DNA of 64,000 nt from Paenibacillus terrigena DSM 21567 (GTDB lineage Bacteria; Bacillota; Bacilli; Paenibacillales; Paenibacillaceae), in contig NZ_KB895412.1 in the NCBI RefSeq assembly GCF_000374845.1, forward strand, positions 124,001 to 188,000. Reading direction: 5' to 3'. This document shows positions 35,967 to 45,301 of the stretch, piece after piece (the first letter of the stretch is position 1; the number at the start of each line of letters is the position of its first letter). Under the pieces are notes generated by a model. That model worked only from the letters and a program-made list of their open reading frames with translations. It ran no database searches and had not been told where the DNA came from. Made by a program: the position numbers and the translations under genes.

Positions 35967-36788
35967 TTGAATCGAAAGGAAATTGCACAAGAGACTTTGC
36001 GGATCCAGCAACAAGGCTACTATGAATACGATGGACACCGGATAGATTTTACCGCAGCGCAGAAACATGCCGAGGTGAGCAGCCATCTGATCACGCCTGA
36101 ACAAGGTGCCGCGATGGTACGAGACTGTCATGTGTTGCCCAAGTCTGAACAAGCTGCTTTATACTCCGTCTCCAACGAGGCGACCGTGAAGGCGATCGTG
36201 GATTTTGCGAAAGCAGGGAAAGATCGGATCGGCGTGCTAAACTTTGCTAGTGCGAAAAATCCGGGAGGCGGATTTCTGAACGGAGCGATGGCACAGGAAG
36301 AAAGCTTAGCGGCATCTAGCGGATTATACGGAACGCAACTGCGCAACGAAGGCTATTATACGGCTAATCGTGCTTACCGATCCATGATGTATACCAACCA
36401 TGCTATTTATTCTCCTGATGTGGTCTTTTTCCGCGACGAGTGGTTTAACCTTATGAGACAGCCTGTTACGGCTTCAGTTTTGACGTTGCCCGCTGTGAAC
36501 TATGGACAGGTTTTGCTTAAAGGGGAGGACCGTCAGAAAGCAGAAAGTGTGATGAAAGACCGTATGCGGCTGACTTTGGCGATTTTCGCGTGCAAGAAAG
36601 ATAAACATCTCATTTTGGGGGCGTACGGCTGCGGCGTGTTCCGGAACGATCCATTGAAGATAGCCGGTTGGTGGCAGGATTTACTGGATAACGAAGGATA
36701 TGGATCGTTCTTCTCGGAAATTAGGTTCTCGGTATTGGATACTTCGAGAGATGGCAAATGCATACGTGCATTTGAGAAGCTGAAGTGA
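35967..36788 (+). CDS. PARG-like protein (TIGR02452/DUF2263 family)
   Basis: 273 residues, TTG start with AAGAAGGGG upstream, one base after the NADAR stop. VLNFASAKNPGGGFLNGAMAQEE is the poly(ADP-ribose) glycohydrolase signature (GGG-x(6-8)-QEE), with the catalytic glutamate pair intact. LGAYGCGVFRNDP near residue 212 is the second macro-domain-like loop. Members remove ADP-ribose from proteins or nucleic acid or process free ADP-ribose derivatives. Together with Nudix and NADAR, it forms a coherent ADP-ribose and NAD-metabolite set. Confidence 0.9.
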   Translation: MNRKEIAQETLRIQQQGYYEYDGHRIDFTAAQKHAEVSSHLITPEQGAAMVRDCHVLPKSEQAALYSVSNEATVKAIVDFAKAGKDRIGVLNFASAKNPGGGFLNGAMAQEESLAASSGLYGTQLRNEGYYTANRAYRSMMYTNHAIYSPDVVFFRDEWFNLMRQPVTASVLTLPAVNYGQVLLKGEDRQKAESVMKDRMRLTLAIFACKKDKHLILGAYGCGVFRNDPLKIAGWWQDLLDNEGYGSFFSEIRFSVLDTSRDGKCIRAFEKLK

Positions 36789-36907
36789 TGAGACGCGAGG
36801 GTTATGACATGAATCCTGATCGGTCGTTGGTCTGAGCTATTAGGCTAACGCTTTTTTAATCATAACCAAGTTAGTGTCCAACCATTCATCACTATATCGA
36901 CATATAG

Positions 36908-37696
<789 letters not shown>

Positions 37697-37715
37697 CCAA
37701 AACTAAATTATAGTC

Positions 37716-37752
37716 AAAAAAGAACCCTAAACTGTTGGTTTAGGGTCCTAAT
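37716..37752. terminator. Bidirectional terminator
   Basis: GAACCCTAAAC and GTTTAGGGTCC (one mismatch) around TGTTG, with A runs to the left and a T-rich AATT to the right, between the convergent collagen-like and MFS genes. Confidence 0.8.
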
Positions 37753-37769
37753 TATGAACTAAACGTAAT

Positions 37770-39158
37770 CTATTTCGTCGCTTTTCGTCCTACGAATACC
37801 CAATACATAGATAAACTCAAAAGAGTAATGAGTGCGAGAATGAATAGGATATTACTAAACATGGAAGCATTCGAATTGCTTGTAATCCCTAGGAAGCTTG
37901 TTCGCATAGCGGAATGGTCCATCATGGCTGCTGTATAGGCAATTCCGATTGACATCGCGACATTCAGTGTTAAATTAAAAAATCCGACGGCTGTTCCTGC
38001 TTTTTCTTTTTCAATCGTACGAATGCAAGAATCAAGTATTGGTGCATACATGAATGCAAATGAACTAGAGAATAATACCATCGATATCACGAATACAACA
38101 ACAGAAGATTGTATAAAGAATACGCCTAATAGTAAGCTGACGATAATACTGGACATCGCGATGGTAATGCATTGCTTGCTTCCCAGGAAGCTCGCAATTT
38201 TCCCGGAAAGAGCCCCGACGACTGTAGCTGCTATAAAGCCTGGAATCATTAATAGTGAAATGGTATCGAGCTTCAAACCATACATCTTTTCAAGTAAGAA
38301 TGGAAATAAGAAAATATACGCTAACTGTACAGAGTAAATAACAAAAGCAACACTAAGCAATGAGATAAACTGTTTATTTTTGAAGAAGGATATGCCAATA
38401 AACGCTTTTGAGTTTTTACTGATATAAACAAGGAATAATGTAACTGCAACAACAAACAAGATCAGGTAAAGCCAATTGAAATCGGTAATATACAGGAGTA
38501 GGGCTGCAGAAATGGTTCCCACTAGGAATAATCCTAATACATCGATATGACGTTTTTTCGTTTCTTCCTTAGGAAGATATTTTAAAATAAAAGGTAGGGT
38601 GAGCAGGGTTACTAAAGAAAGTAAAAACAGACTTGTCCAATGGAAGTACGTAGAAACGTAGCCTCCAGTTAATGTACCTATGAGCTGCGAAAGAGCAAAA
38701 CTGCTGGTACTTAATCCTAAAAATTTCTTTTGTTCATTTGCAGGTAAATGTTTGGTTACAAAGATAACATATAATGTTTCAGCTGATGCTAAACCTGCCG
38801 TTTGGATCATTCGTGAGATCACAACGAGCAAATACGAATGTTGAAACATGTATCCCATGACTGAACCGACACATATTAAAATGATACCCGCGATAAATAG
38901 TTTTCTGATACTAATGGAATCCGCCAAAGCTGCGTACACCACCGCCCCAATTCCAATCACAAGACCAGCTAGGGTGGCTTGCCAGCTAACTGTTGTCGCT
39001 GAAATGTTGAAATCCTTGGCCATATCAACAGAAATGATCTTAAACGAATTATCAATGATTAAGCATAGTAGAAATAATAGTAAGGTAATAGGCACTGCCT
39101 TCTTAATATTAAATTCCTGAGTTTTCTTCATGCTCACATCTGCAGTAGTGGTAGACAT
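37770..39158 (-). CDS. MFS transporter, DHA2-type (Tet(L/K)-like), multidrug or antibiotic exporter
   Basis: About 462 residues from the Met with AAAGGAG 12 bases upstream; the frame extends to 39269 without a site. It has roughly 14 hydrophobic segments. The N-terminal pattern ISVDMAKDFNISATTVSWQATLAGLVIGIGAVVYAALADSISIRKL resembles Tet(L)-like DHA2 transporters, where DxxxDFN-x(4)-WxxTA is usual. The divergently located GntR gene (upstream, same strand) probably controls it. Substrate unknown. Confidence 0.85.
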   Translation of the reverse strand: MSTTTADVSMKKTQEFNIKKAVPITLLLFLLCLIIDNSFKIISVDMAKDFNISATTVSWQATLAGLVIGIGAVVYAALADSISIRKLFIAGIILICVGSVMGYMFQHSYLLVVISRMIQTAGLASAETLYVIFVTKHLPANEQKKFLGLSTSSFALSQLIGTLTGGYVSTYFHWTSLFLLSLVTLLTLPFILKYLPKEETKKRHIDVLGLFLVGTISAALLLYITDFNWLYLILFVVAVTLFLVYISKNSKAFIGISFFKNKQFISLLSVAFVIYSVQLAYIFLFPFLLEKMYGLKLDTISLLMIPGFIAATVVGALSGKIASFLGSKQCITIAMSSIIVSLLLGVFFIQSSVVVFVISMVLFSSSFAFMYAPILDSCIRTIEKEKAGTAVGFFNLTLNVAMSIGIAYTAAMMDHSAMRTSFLGITSNSNASMFSNILFILALITLLSLSMYWVFVGRKATK

Positions 39159-39293
39159 AGCGATATTCTTCTCCTTTGTTGTTTCATTCTTATGATGTCT
39201 AATAAGGTAGCGCTTCCATGAATACCCCAAAATATTATCCCTCTTGGTTACGATTTCATGATCATACATGATGATTCTTCGTTCTGTACAACA

Positions 39294-39320
39294 TTGTATA
39301 GTTGTCTAAAAACTTGTATA
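39294..39320. promoter_or_regulatory. Candidate operator: direct repeat TTGTATA
   Basis: Two copies of TTGTATA, starting 20 bases apart (two helical turns), lie just upstream of the MFS exporter gene. With GntR encoded next, this is a reasonable binding site. The surrounding TTGTAC-like sequence adds a partial inverted copy. Weak evidence. Confidence 0.35.
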
Positions 39321-39461
39321 CGTTTTAATAATGAGAATGGTAACACAGCTTTATCTCGAAAAACAACCCATCTTTTTTGCGCAATTTGTCTTTTTTGTTA
39401 CAAAAAAGCGATGTATTCATAAAAAATACACCGCTTCCAAATTAATGAATTATTTATTCAG

Positions 39462-40202
39462 TTATTTAGATGTTTTAATCTTCATTTGACTAAATTCTAT
39501 AGGTATATAGTATTTATTGTAAACAACGGGGTATTTATCACTGATATATACACTTTCTAAAATCAAATCACATTCCTCACTGTGGGAAAGCTGGTATTTC
39601 AATGACGGCGTATTAACGGAATTCGAACGTTTAATTTCAAGGGTAGAGGAATTAGCGAGTTCATATACTTTATTCTCCAACATATCCAACACTTGCTTAT
39701 CGCTTTGTAAGTCAAGATTTAATTCGGAAACGGCTTCGATAGGCATCATCGTAAAAGCAAAAGCTACGATCTTATCGTTACTTTTATACCAGCGTTCCAA
39801 CGCAACAACTGCAGTCGTCTGTTGATGTAATACTTGCATGGCATAGTCCGTTAATAGTTCAATTCGAAAAATAAGTTCGATATCATCTATGTTTCCCGTA
39901 TAGCATTTATATAGAGGATTCCCGAGCTTCTCCAATCCATCCATATGATCATTATGATGGAATTTTGTAATAAAATTTCCTTTGCCATGGATATTTTTAA
40001 CCAATCCATCTTCCTGCAAAAGGGCCAGAGCATGTCTCAATGTCATTCTGCTCACACCAAATTTTTTGGCCAATTCAGGTTCTGTTGGAAGCTGGCTGTC
40101 CGGAGGAAATGCTCCATCCATGATTAATTTATACAATTGGTCATAGACAACGACGGATAGTGGTTTTTTTTGTTTATGGAGTTCATGAAGTTTACTGATC
40201 AT
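39462..40202 (-). CDS. GntR-family regulator, HutC (UTRA) type
   Basis: 246 residues. N-terminal winged helix with PTEPELAKKFGVSRMTLRHALALLQEDGLV (about 39-68) and the GKGNFIT wing; the C-terminal 150 residues match a UTRA ligand-binding domain. The start ATG has AGGGGC nine bases upstream. It lies upstream of the exporter gene on the same strand, separated by about 300 bases holding direct repeats, and the gene probably controls that exporter in response to a small molecule. Confidence 0.88.
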   Translation of the reverse strand: MISKLHELHKQKKPLSVVVYDQLYKLIMDGAFPPDSQLPTEPELAKKFGVSRMTLRHALALLQEDGLVKNIHGKGNFITKFHHNDHMDGLEKLGNPLYKCYTGNIDDIELIFRIELLTDYAMQVLHQQTTAVVALERWYKSNDKIVAFAFTMMPIEAVSELNLDLQSDKQVLDMLENKVYELANSSTLEIKRSNSVNTPSLKYQLSHSEECDLILESVYISDKYPVVYNKYYIPIEFSQMKIKTSK

Positions 40203-40538
40203 TTTCTTATGCCCCTATAATTTTTTATTCGTGAATATAAAATCCAATTTCTTCTCGTTCTTCATTTCATGAATCTATTGTAACGTACTTTTCTACTAAA
40301 ATTAATACGCTTTCAAGAATCTATTATAAAACCCTCCCCGGAAATTCATCGAGCCTGCCTAATCGATTTAAGAAACGGTTAAGGATTGGGCAAAGATTAA
40401 ATAAGAATTGCTCTTGTATGATAAGACTGTAACACATAAAGATACGACTAAAATTGCAAAGTAATTCGATGGTCATCGAAGGATTCTCATGCTAGCATAG
40501 AGAGACAACATGAGAAATATAAGAAAGTAGGAATCGTT
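40203..40538. other. Divergent intergenic region between the GntR and EamA genes
   Basis: About 335 bases with no gene that I can see. A/T-rich patches near 40,240 and 40,430 probably hold promoters for the two divergent genes. TTGCTC at about 40,411 is a possible -35, but no clear -10 partner is found. Confidence 0.4.
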
Positions 40539-41441
40539 GTGCCTCGATTACTCTATGCCGCATTAGTGATGCTAAGTCTGATTTGGGGAGGTTCGTTTTT
40601 CTTTATTAAGCAGTTGCTGCACGATTTTGGTCCGTGGACGATTGCATTCCTCAGGTCCAGCTTTGGCTTGATGACCATTACAATAATCATGCTCGTATTA
40701 CGGAAGCCATTCGAATTACGAAAAATCCAGTGGTTCCCGATGGCAGTCATGGCTCTCGTCAATACGGCAGTCCCATGGGCAATTATCGGTTTCAGTGAAA
40801 CCAGATTGTCCAGCAGCATAGCATCGATCTTGAATGCTACAACGCCGCTATGGACAATCATCGTCGGGGCGCTGGTCTTCAAGGCGTCTACGAACCGGAT
40901 GCAATGGATTGGCATGGGGGTTGCTTTTGTCGGGCTGGTTATTTTATTGGACATCAATCCGCATTCCATTGTGTCGGTCGATTTGATCGGATTTATTTGC
41001 ATGCTGGCAGCTACGTTGTGCTATGCGTTCGGCTCTCAGTTGTCCAAGCGGCTCAAGGGTGTGACCATGTATCAGACGACATTCGGCACGCTGCTCTGCG
41101 CCATGCTGGGAAGCGGGACCATGGCTTTTTCGGTCGAACCGGTTAACCTGTCGCGGTTGGCAACACCCACGAATATCGGGATGATCATCGGGCTGGGTGT
41201 ATTCGGCTCAGGAATCGCTTATATTTTGTTTTATTTCATGGTTCAACGAGGAAGTCCCGAGTTCGCGACGATGGTTACTTATCTCGTTCCTGCAACAGCA
41301 GTCATATGGGGTAGTACGTTGTTGAATGAGCCCGTTCATTGGAGCTTATTCGCTGGCCTTGCCTTTATTTTGGGCGGCGTATTCGTATCGAGTAGGAAAC
41401 GAACGCCATCTGGGCTGCCATTGCAGAGCGAAGTGAAGTAA
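40539..41441 (+). CDS. EamA/DMT family transporter
   Basis: 300 residues with 10 hydrophobic segments in two halves, the EamA arrangement. The segment LIWGGSFFFIKQLLHDFGPWTIAFLR near the N-terminus is the usual family start, and AIIGFSETRLSSSIASILNATTPLWTIIVGAL is the first-repeat signature. GTG start with AGTAGGA upstream. Probably exports metabolites or amino acids (RhaT/YdcZ-type superfamily); substrate not readable. Strong terminator follows. Confidence 0.88.
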   Translation: MPRLLYAALVMLSLIWGGSFFFIKQLLHDFGPWTIAFLRSSFGLMTITIIMLVLRKPFELRKIQWFPMAVMALVNTAVPWAIIGFSETRLSSSIASILNATTPLWTIIVGALVFKASTNRMQWIGMGVAFVGLVILLDINPHSIVSVDLIGFICMLAATLCYAFGSQLSKRLKGVTMYQTTFGTLLCAMLGSGTMAFSVEPVNLSRLATPTNIGMIIGLGVFGSGIAYILFYFMVQRGSPEFATMVTYLVPATAVIWGSTLLNEPVHWSLFAGLAFILGGVFVSSRKRTPSGLPLQSEVK

Positions 41442-41477
41442 ATATGCATTATCGTAACAGACTCGATCCAAAGACAT

Positions 41478-41514
41478 GACCCTCCTCGGAGAATTATCGA
41501 GGAGGGTCTTTCTT
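41478..41514 (+). terminator. Rho-independent terminator after the EamA gene
   Basis: GACCCTCCTCG pairs perfectly with CGAGGAGGGTC around a 9-base loop, followed by TTTCTTATT. Confidence 0.9.
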
Positions 41515-41584
41515 ATTCAGGATCATGCGAGTGCATCTTCTTCCCCCTCAGAAAAATTTCAGAGGCAGAGCGTCTCGAAAACGC

Positions 41585-41615
41585 TTGCACCTTACGTAAC
41601 GTAAGGTTTTATAAT
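41585..41615 (+). promoter_or_regulatory. MerR-type promoter with 19-base spacer and palindromic operator
   Basis: TTGCAC (41585-41590) and TATAAT (41610-41615) are 19 bases apart, the long spacer typical of MerR-activated promoters. Between them lies the perfect palindrome ACCTTACGT-A-ACGTAAGGT (41589-41607). This is how MerR proteins bend DNA to bring the two boxes in line. It lies 45 bases before the MerR gene, so the operon is most likely self-regulated. Confidence 0.85.
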
Positions 41616-41660
41616 AGAGCTATCGGTTATATAGTTAGCGCCAAAGAGAGGAGATGGTTA

Positions 41661-42167
41661 ATGAAGAGATATTGGAAGATCGGGGACCTCGCCAAGATGA
41701 CGGGGATTACCGTACGAACCTTGCGGTTTTATGATCAAATCGGATTATTCTCTTCGTCGGGACAGACGGAATCCGGCCACAGGCTGTACAGTGAATCGGA
41801 TTTGTCGCGTTTGCATCAGATTTTATCGCTTAAGGAGCTGGGCCTATCTCTCGAGGAAGTCAAAACGGTCTTAACTGGCGGGCAGATCACTCCGCTTGAG
41901 ATCGTCAACTTGCAGATAGACCGAATCAAAGAGCAAATCAAATTACAGCAGAAACTATTGGAGCAGCTCGGGCATGTATCCAAGCTTATGCAGGGCAAGG
42001 CGCAATTAACGGTTGAAGATTTCACGAGCCTTTTGCAAGCGATGAAAATGGAATTTGAGAAGCCGGTCATTGAGCGACAAACGATTTGGGAGCGACATTT
42101 GGATCTGTTGGGAAACTTTCTTATCGAGGAGAGCGAAATGCCGAAACCTAAGGAGGAAAATCAATGA
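41661..42167 (+). CDS. MerR-family regulator
   Basis: 168 residues. WKIGDLAKMTGITVRTLRFYDQIGLFSSS is the MerR helix-turn-helix start, followed by ESGHRLYSESDLSRLHQILSLKELGLSLEEVKTVL, the second helices. The C-terminal helix forms a coiled-coil dimer region; no Cys-rich metal site is seen, so it senses something other than mercury-like metals. It is coupled by ATGA overlap with two SRPBCC genes, and a MerR-type promoter lies upstream. Confidence 0.9.
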   Translation: MKRYWKIGDLAKMTGITVRTLRFYDQIGLFSSSGQTESGHRLYSESDLSRLHQILSLKELGLSLEEVKTVLTGGQITPLEIVNLQIDRIKEQIKLQQKLLEQLGHVSKLMQGKAQLTVEDFTSLLQAMKMEFEKPVIERQTIWERHLDLLGNFLIEESEMPKPKEENQ

Positions 42168-42613
42168 ACGAACGATTCATCAAGCATGCAACCTTCGTCG
42201 TCGAGCGGACTTATGCCGTTTCGCCGGAGCGGGTGTACCAAGCCTGGGCCGACCCGATTGCCAAAGCCAAGTGGTTCTCGAAGCCGGAAATCTTCGACTT
42301 TCAGGTTGGAGGACGTGAGTACAGCAGTGGCGGGCCGCCGGAAGGGCCGATCTTTACATTCAACGCTAGTTACCAAGAGCTCGTTCCAGAGCAGCGCATT
42401 GTCTATACATACACGCTGGATTCGAACAACACACGCATCTCCGTCTCGATAACAACAGTTGAGCTGATTAAGGTGGAGAGTGGCACGAAACTGATTTTTA
42501 CGGAGCAAGGAGCGTACTTTGATGGACACGATACGCCTGAAGTACGGGAACACGGTACAAACGTCATGTTGGACGCCCTGGGCAAGGTAGTAGAAGGGGA
42601 GGTAGAAGCATGA
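42164..42613 (+). CDS. SRPBCC (AHSA1/START-like) domain protein 1
   Basis: 149 residues of a single Bet v1-like domain: VERTYAVSPERVYQAWADPIAKAKWFSKPE is the conserved start, with a hydrophobic ligand cavity expected. Start overlaps the MerR stop by four bases and its own stop overlaps the next gene. Members bind hydrophobic molecules or activate Hsp90-type chaperones. With MerR in front, it may sense or bind a toxic small molecule. Confidence 0.88.
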   Translation: MNERFIKHATFVVERTYAVSPERVYQAWADPIAKAKWFSKPEIFDFQVGGREYSSGGPPEGPIFTFNASYQELVPEQRIVYTYTLDSNNTRISVSITTVELIKVESGTKLIFTEQGAYFDGHDTPEVREHGTNVMLDALGKVVEGEVEA

Positions 42614-43050
42614 CTATAGGTGAAAATGAACTTATTGCTACGCGCGAGTACGATGTCCCGCGGGAGCTTGTGTTCCGGGCCTGGACAACCCCCGATTTGT
42701 TAGCCCAATGGTGGGGGCCACAAGGCTTCACGAATACATTTTACGAATGCGATATGAGGCCGGGAGGCACGTGGAAGTTCACCATGCACGGACCGAATGG
42801 CGTGGATTATCCGAACCATAATGTCTTTGTTGAGATCGTGACGCCGGAGCAGATCGTGCTTGATCATCTATCCAGCCACGAATTTCGGGTAACGGCTACC
42901 TTCGACGACCTGGAAGGCCGCACCAAAGTTACTTTCCGTCAGACTTTCAAGGAAAAAGAGGCGTTTGAACAAGCTAAGCCGATCTGCATAGAAGCTAATG
43001 AACAGCAGCTTGACCGACTTGGCAAGGTGCTGGCGGAAATGGCGTCCTAG
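42610..43050 (+). CDS. SRPBCC (AHSA1/START-like) domain protein 2
   Basis: 146 residues, a paralogue of the preceding gene: TREYDVPRELVFRAWTTPDLLAQWWGPQGFTNTF and MRPGGTWKFTMHGPNGVDYPNHNVF are typical for the family. It overlaps the previous gene by four bases (ATGA), so all three are translationally coupled. The two proteins may pair or have different ligands. A terminator-like hairpin follows. Confidence 0.9.
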   Translation: MTIGENELIATREYDVPRELVFRAWTTPDLLAQWWGPQGFTNTFYECDMRPGGTWKFTMHGPNGVDYPNHNVFVEIVTPEQIVLDHLSSHEFRVTATFDDLEGRTKVTFRQTFKEKEAFEQAKPICIEANEQQLDRLGKVLAEMAS

Positions 43051-43101
43051 CTATGCAAGTGATATCGGAAGAAGCACCGCTTAAATAATGACTCTAAAGT
43101 T

Positions 43102-43148
43102 GTCGTCGTTCACGCCCCCTGTGGGTGTTGGACGGCGATTTTTATATT
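43102..43148 (+). terminator. Terminator after the MerR operon
   Basis: GTCGTCGTTCACGCCC and GGGTGTTGGACGGCGA form an imperfect stem around CCTGT, followed by TTTTTATATTTT. Confidence 0.7.
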
Positions 43149-43179
43149 TTACATTCAGCAATTCGTTCGAAGAAAAATG

Positions 43180-43198
43180 TTTGCTTTGCGCAAGCAAA
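43180..43198. promoter_or_regulatory. Candidate MarR operator
   Basis: TTTGCTT-TGCGC-AAGCAAA is a 19-base inverted repeat of the size MarR dimers bind. It lies 47 bases before the MarR gene, the place of an autoregulatory operator. Confidence 0.55.
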
Positions 43199-43245
43199 TA
43201 AATTAATCTAAGAATAATCAATATTTTACTAAGGTGGTGTTTGTA

Positions 43246-43722
43246 TTGACGAAGAACCGCAATGAGCTTCGTAAGCTGGCTCGAGGAACTTTAAAGCTAG
43301 TGAAAGAATTCAAACATGCGCAGGACCGAAGATCTGATCTAGACCGGGTGACGTTCGAAATATTGATGTTGATTAAAAGCCGCGAGCAAATTCGCTTGAC
43401 GGACATCGCTCAAGAGTTACAGATGAATCCATCCTCAATTACTAGACGAATCCATAACTTGAAGCAATTAGGGCAGGTTTCCGTGATTTCGGATCCAAAT
43501 GATCTCCGTTCAAGTCTTACTCGGTTAACAGAAACTGGAGAAGCAGTGCTTCTGGATTTCTTCGAAAGAAGTGTCGATGGGTTGGCCCATATTCTACAGG
43601 AGTGGGATGATGATGAGCTAGGGGCTCTTGCCGACAGCGTGACACGCTATGCCGACTCAATGGGTAAATGGCGGGCAACATCCGCAAACTCCGAAGAAGG
43701 GGGTAATAATAATGGAGAATAA
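43246..43722 (+). CDS. MarR-family regulator
   Basis: 158 residues, TTG start eight bases after AAGGTGG. RLTDIAQELQMNPSSITRRIHNLKQLGQVSVISDPNDLRSSLTRLTETGEAVL is the winged helix with its DxRxxxxxLT wing. It overlaps the methyltransferase gene by 11 bases, so it probably regulates that gene. A palindromic site lies upstream. Confidence 0.88.
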   Translation: MTKNRNELRKLARGTLKLVKEFKHAQDRRSDLDRVTFEILMLIKSREQIRLTDIAQELQMNPSSITRRIHNLKQLGQVSVISDPNDLRSSLTRLTETGEAVLLDFFERSVDGLAHILQEWDDDELGALADSVTRYADSMGKWRATSANSEEGGNNNGE

Positions 43723-44527
43723 AGAGAAGCCTCAGCAAAAACAATATATAAACTCAGGTAATTTCAATGCACGAATCTATATGCACCGTATGTTTAGCAC
43801 GAACAAATACCCGTGGCCATGCTGGATATTCGATCAGTTCAAGCAGACGGATCATGCTAAGGTTCTGGAGCTCGGGGGAGGGAATGGGTTACTGTGGATG
43901 ACGAATGCCCAACGAATTCCGGCACAGTGGGATATTACCGTTACGGATATTTCTTCAGGAATGCTTGAAGATGCTAGGGCAAGTCTGGACGTTTTGGGCG
44001 GTAGGGTTCATTTCGAGGTTATGGATGCAGAGCAAATCCATTATCCTGACAGCACATTCGACATCATCATCGCCAATCATATGCTGTATCATGTGGAGGA
44101 TCGAAGAAGGGCCCTTGCGGAGATAAAGCGGGTGTTGAAGCCTGACGGGACCTTCTACGCGAGTACAGTGGGCCGCCGAAACATGCTGGAGATGAGGGAA
44201 ATGGTCAACGCGTTCGATCCCCATTCCAAGTACAATGAAGTGCTCGGCTCGATTGAGACACGTTTTTCTCTCGAGAATGGGAGGCAACAGCTATTGGATT
44301 ATTTCGGCGATGTACAGCTTAGTCTGTATGAGGATTCATTGTTGGTGACTGAGTCGGAGGCTATAGTGAAGTATCTATTATCTATGAATGGATTTTCCGC
44401 AGATCAGGTTGTTCTGGACCCGGAGGCAGCCGATCAGTTCAAAGAATTCATTGATCGAAAGATGGCTCAGTCCTATGGCCAAATTCTCATTCAGAAAACC
44501 TCAGGTATTTTTATCAGCAGTCAATAG
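43712..44527 (+). CDS. Class I SAM-dependent methyltransferase
   Basis: 271 residues from the ATG preceded by GAAGGGGG; the frame is open further upstream inside the MarR gene. VLELGGGNGLLWM (motif I), WDITVTDISSGMLEDAR with the ribose-binding Asp, VMDAEQIHYPDSTFDIIIANHMLYHV (motif II) and LKPDGTFYAST make it a UbiE-like enzyme. Small molecule methylation is likely; the substrate is unknown. Possibly a resistance or metabolite-modifying enzyme controlled by the MarR regulator. Confidence 0.88.
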   Translation: MENKEKPQQKQYINSGNFNARIYMHRMFSTNKYPWPCWIFDQFKQTDHAKVLELGGGNGLLWMTNAQRIPAQWDITVTDISSGMLEDARASLDVLGGRVHFEVMDAEQIHYPDSTFDIIIANHMLYHVEDRRRALAEIKRVLKPDGTFYASTVGRRNMLEMREMVNAFDPHSKYNEVLGSIETRFSLENGRQQLLDYFGDVQLSLYEDSLLVTESEAIVKYLLSMNGFSADQVVLDPEAADQFKEFIDRKMAQSYGQILIQKTSGIFISSQ

Positions 44528-44578
44528 TGACATTTCGCTGTATAACCTACGTTCGCTGCGAATGGAAATTCGATCGAT

Positions 44579-44632
44579 AACGAAAGCGCCTAAACCGCGG
44601 GAAGAAAGTCTCCGGCCAAGGCGCTCTTCGTT
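44579..44632. terminator. Inverted repeat between convergent genes, likely terminator
   Basis: AACGAAAGCGCCT and AGGCGCTCTTCGTT pair with one bulge, enclosing a 27-base loop with its own CCG/CGG pairing. It lies between the methyltransferase and the TetR gene. No long T run, so it is only likely. Confidence 0.45.
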
Positions 44633-44680
44633 CCTGCCGTATTTTGTTCGATATTCGTTGGATGTTGCGACAATTACGAC

Positions 44681-45259
44681 TCAGGTAGAACGGATTCCTT
44701 CGAATGCGAATTTCACCAAATGTTGTACATAGGGTTCGTCCAACGTATCGCCTGTCACAAGCAATCGATAGAAAATTGGCCCATAAATGAGATCAGTGCA
44801 TATGTCAATGTCGAGACTTTCTTTCAATTCCCCGCGTTGAATCCCTTTCTCTAAAAGACCTCTTGCCTCAAGTCGGCGGGGACGGAAAAATCGAGCTCGA
44901 TAGGCCTCCGCCAATCCTGAATCAAACTGCCCTTCGCCTAATAACTCCGTAATGATGGTTCCCTCGCGACTCGTCAAAAACCTGGCTAAATTCGTGGCGT
45001 GTATTTGAATATCTTGAAATGTCGAACCCGTATCAGGCACAGGCAATCTGGCCGTGGCGGCATACAGGAAACTATCCATGACCACAGCAGCCTTGTTAGG
45101 CCACCATTTATAAATCGTGGCCTTGCTAACTTGGGCACGTTCGGCAATTTTATCAACTGTGACGGCTTGAAAGCCATTTTCCAACAATAGCTCATAAGAT
45201 GCGGAAAGGATAGACTTTTGCGCTTCTACATTACGAGGCCTGCCTCTCTTGCCATTCAT
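44681..45259 (-). CDS. TetR/AcrR-family regulator
   Basis: 192 residues. N-terminal helix-turn-helix: AQKSILSASYELLLENGFQAVTVDKIAERAQVSKATIYKWWPNKAAVV; the C-terminal part is the ligand-binding helical bundle. ATG with AAAGGGG upstream. It is divergent from an MFS exporter, with three copies of a 16-base site between, so it is almost surely the exporter's repressor. Confidence 0.9.
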   Translation of the reverse strand: MNGKRGRPRNVEAQKSILSASYELLLENGFQAVTVDKIAERAQVSKATIYKWWPNKAAVVMDSFLYAATARLPVPDTGSTFQDIQIHATNLARFLTSREGTIITELLGEGQFDSGLAEAYRARFFRPRRLEARGLLEKGIQRGELKESLDIDICTDLIYGPIFYRLLVTGDTLDEPYVQHLVKFAFEGIRST

Positions 45260-45301
45260 CGTAATTATCCCCTTTCGTCAATACATAACAGATAAAAACA
45301 A

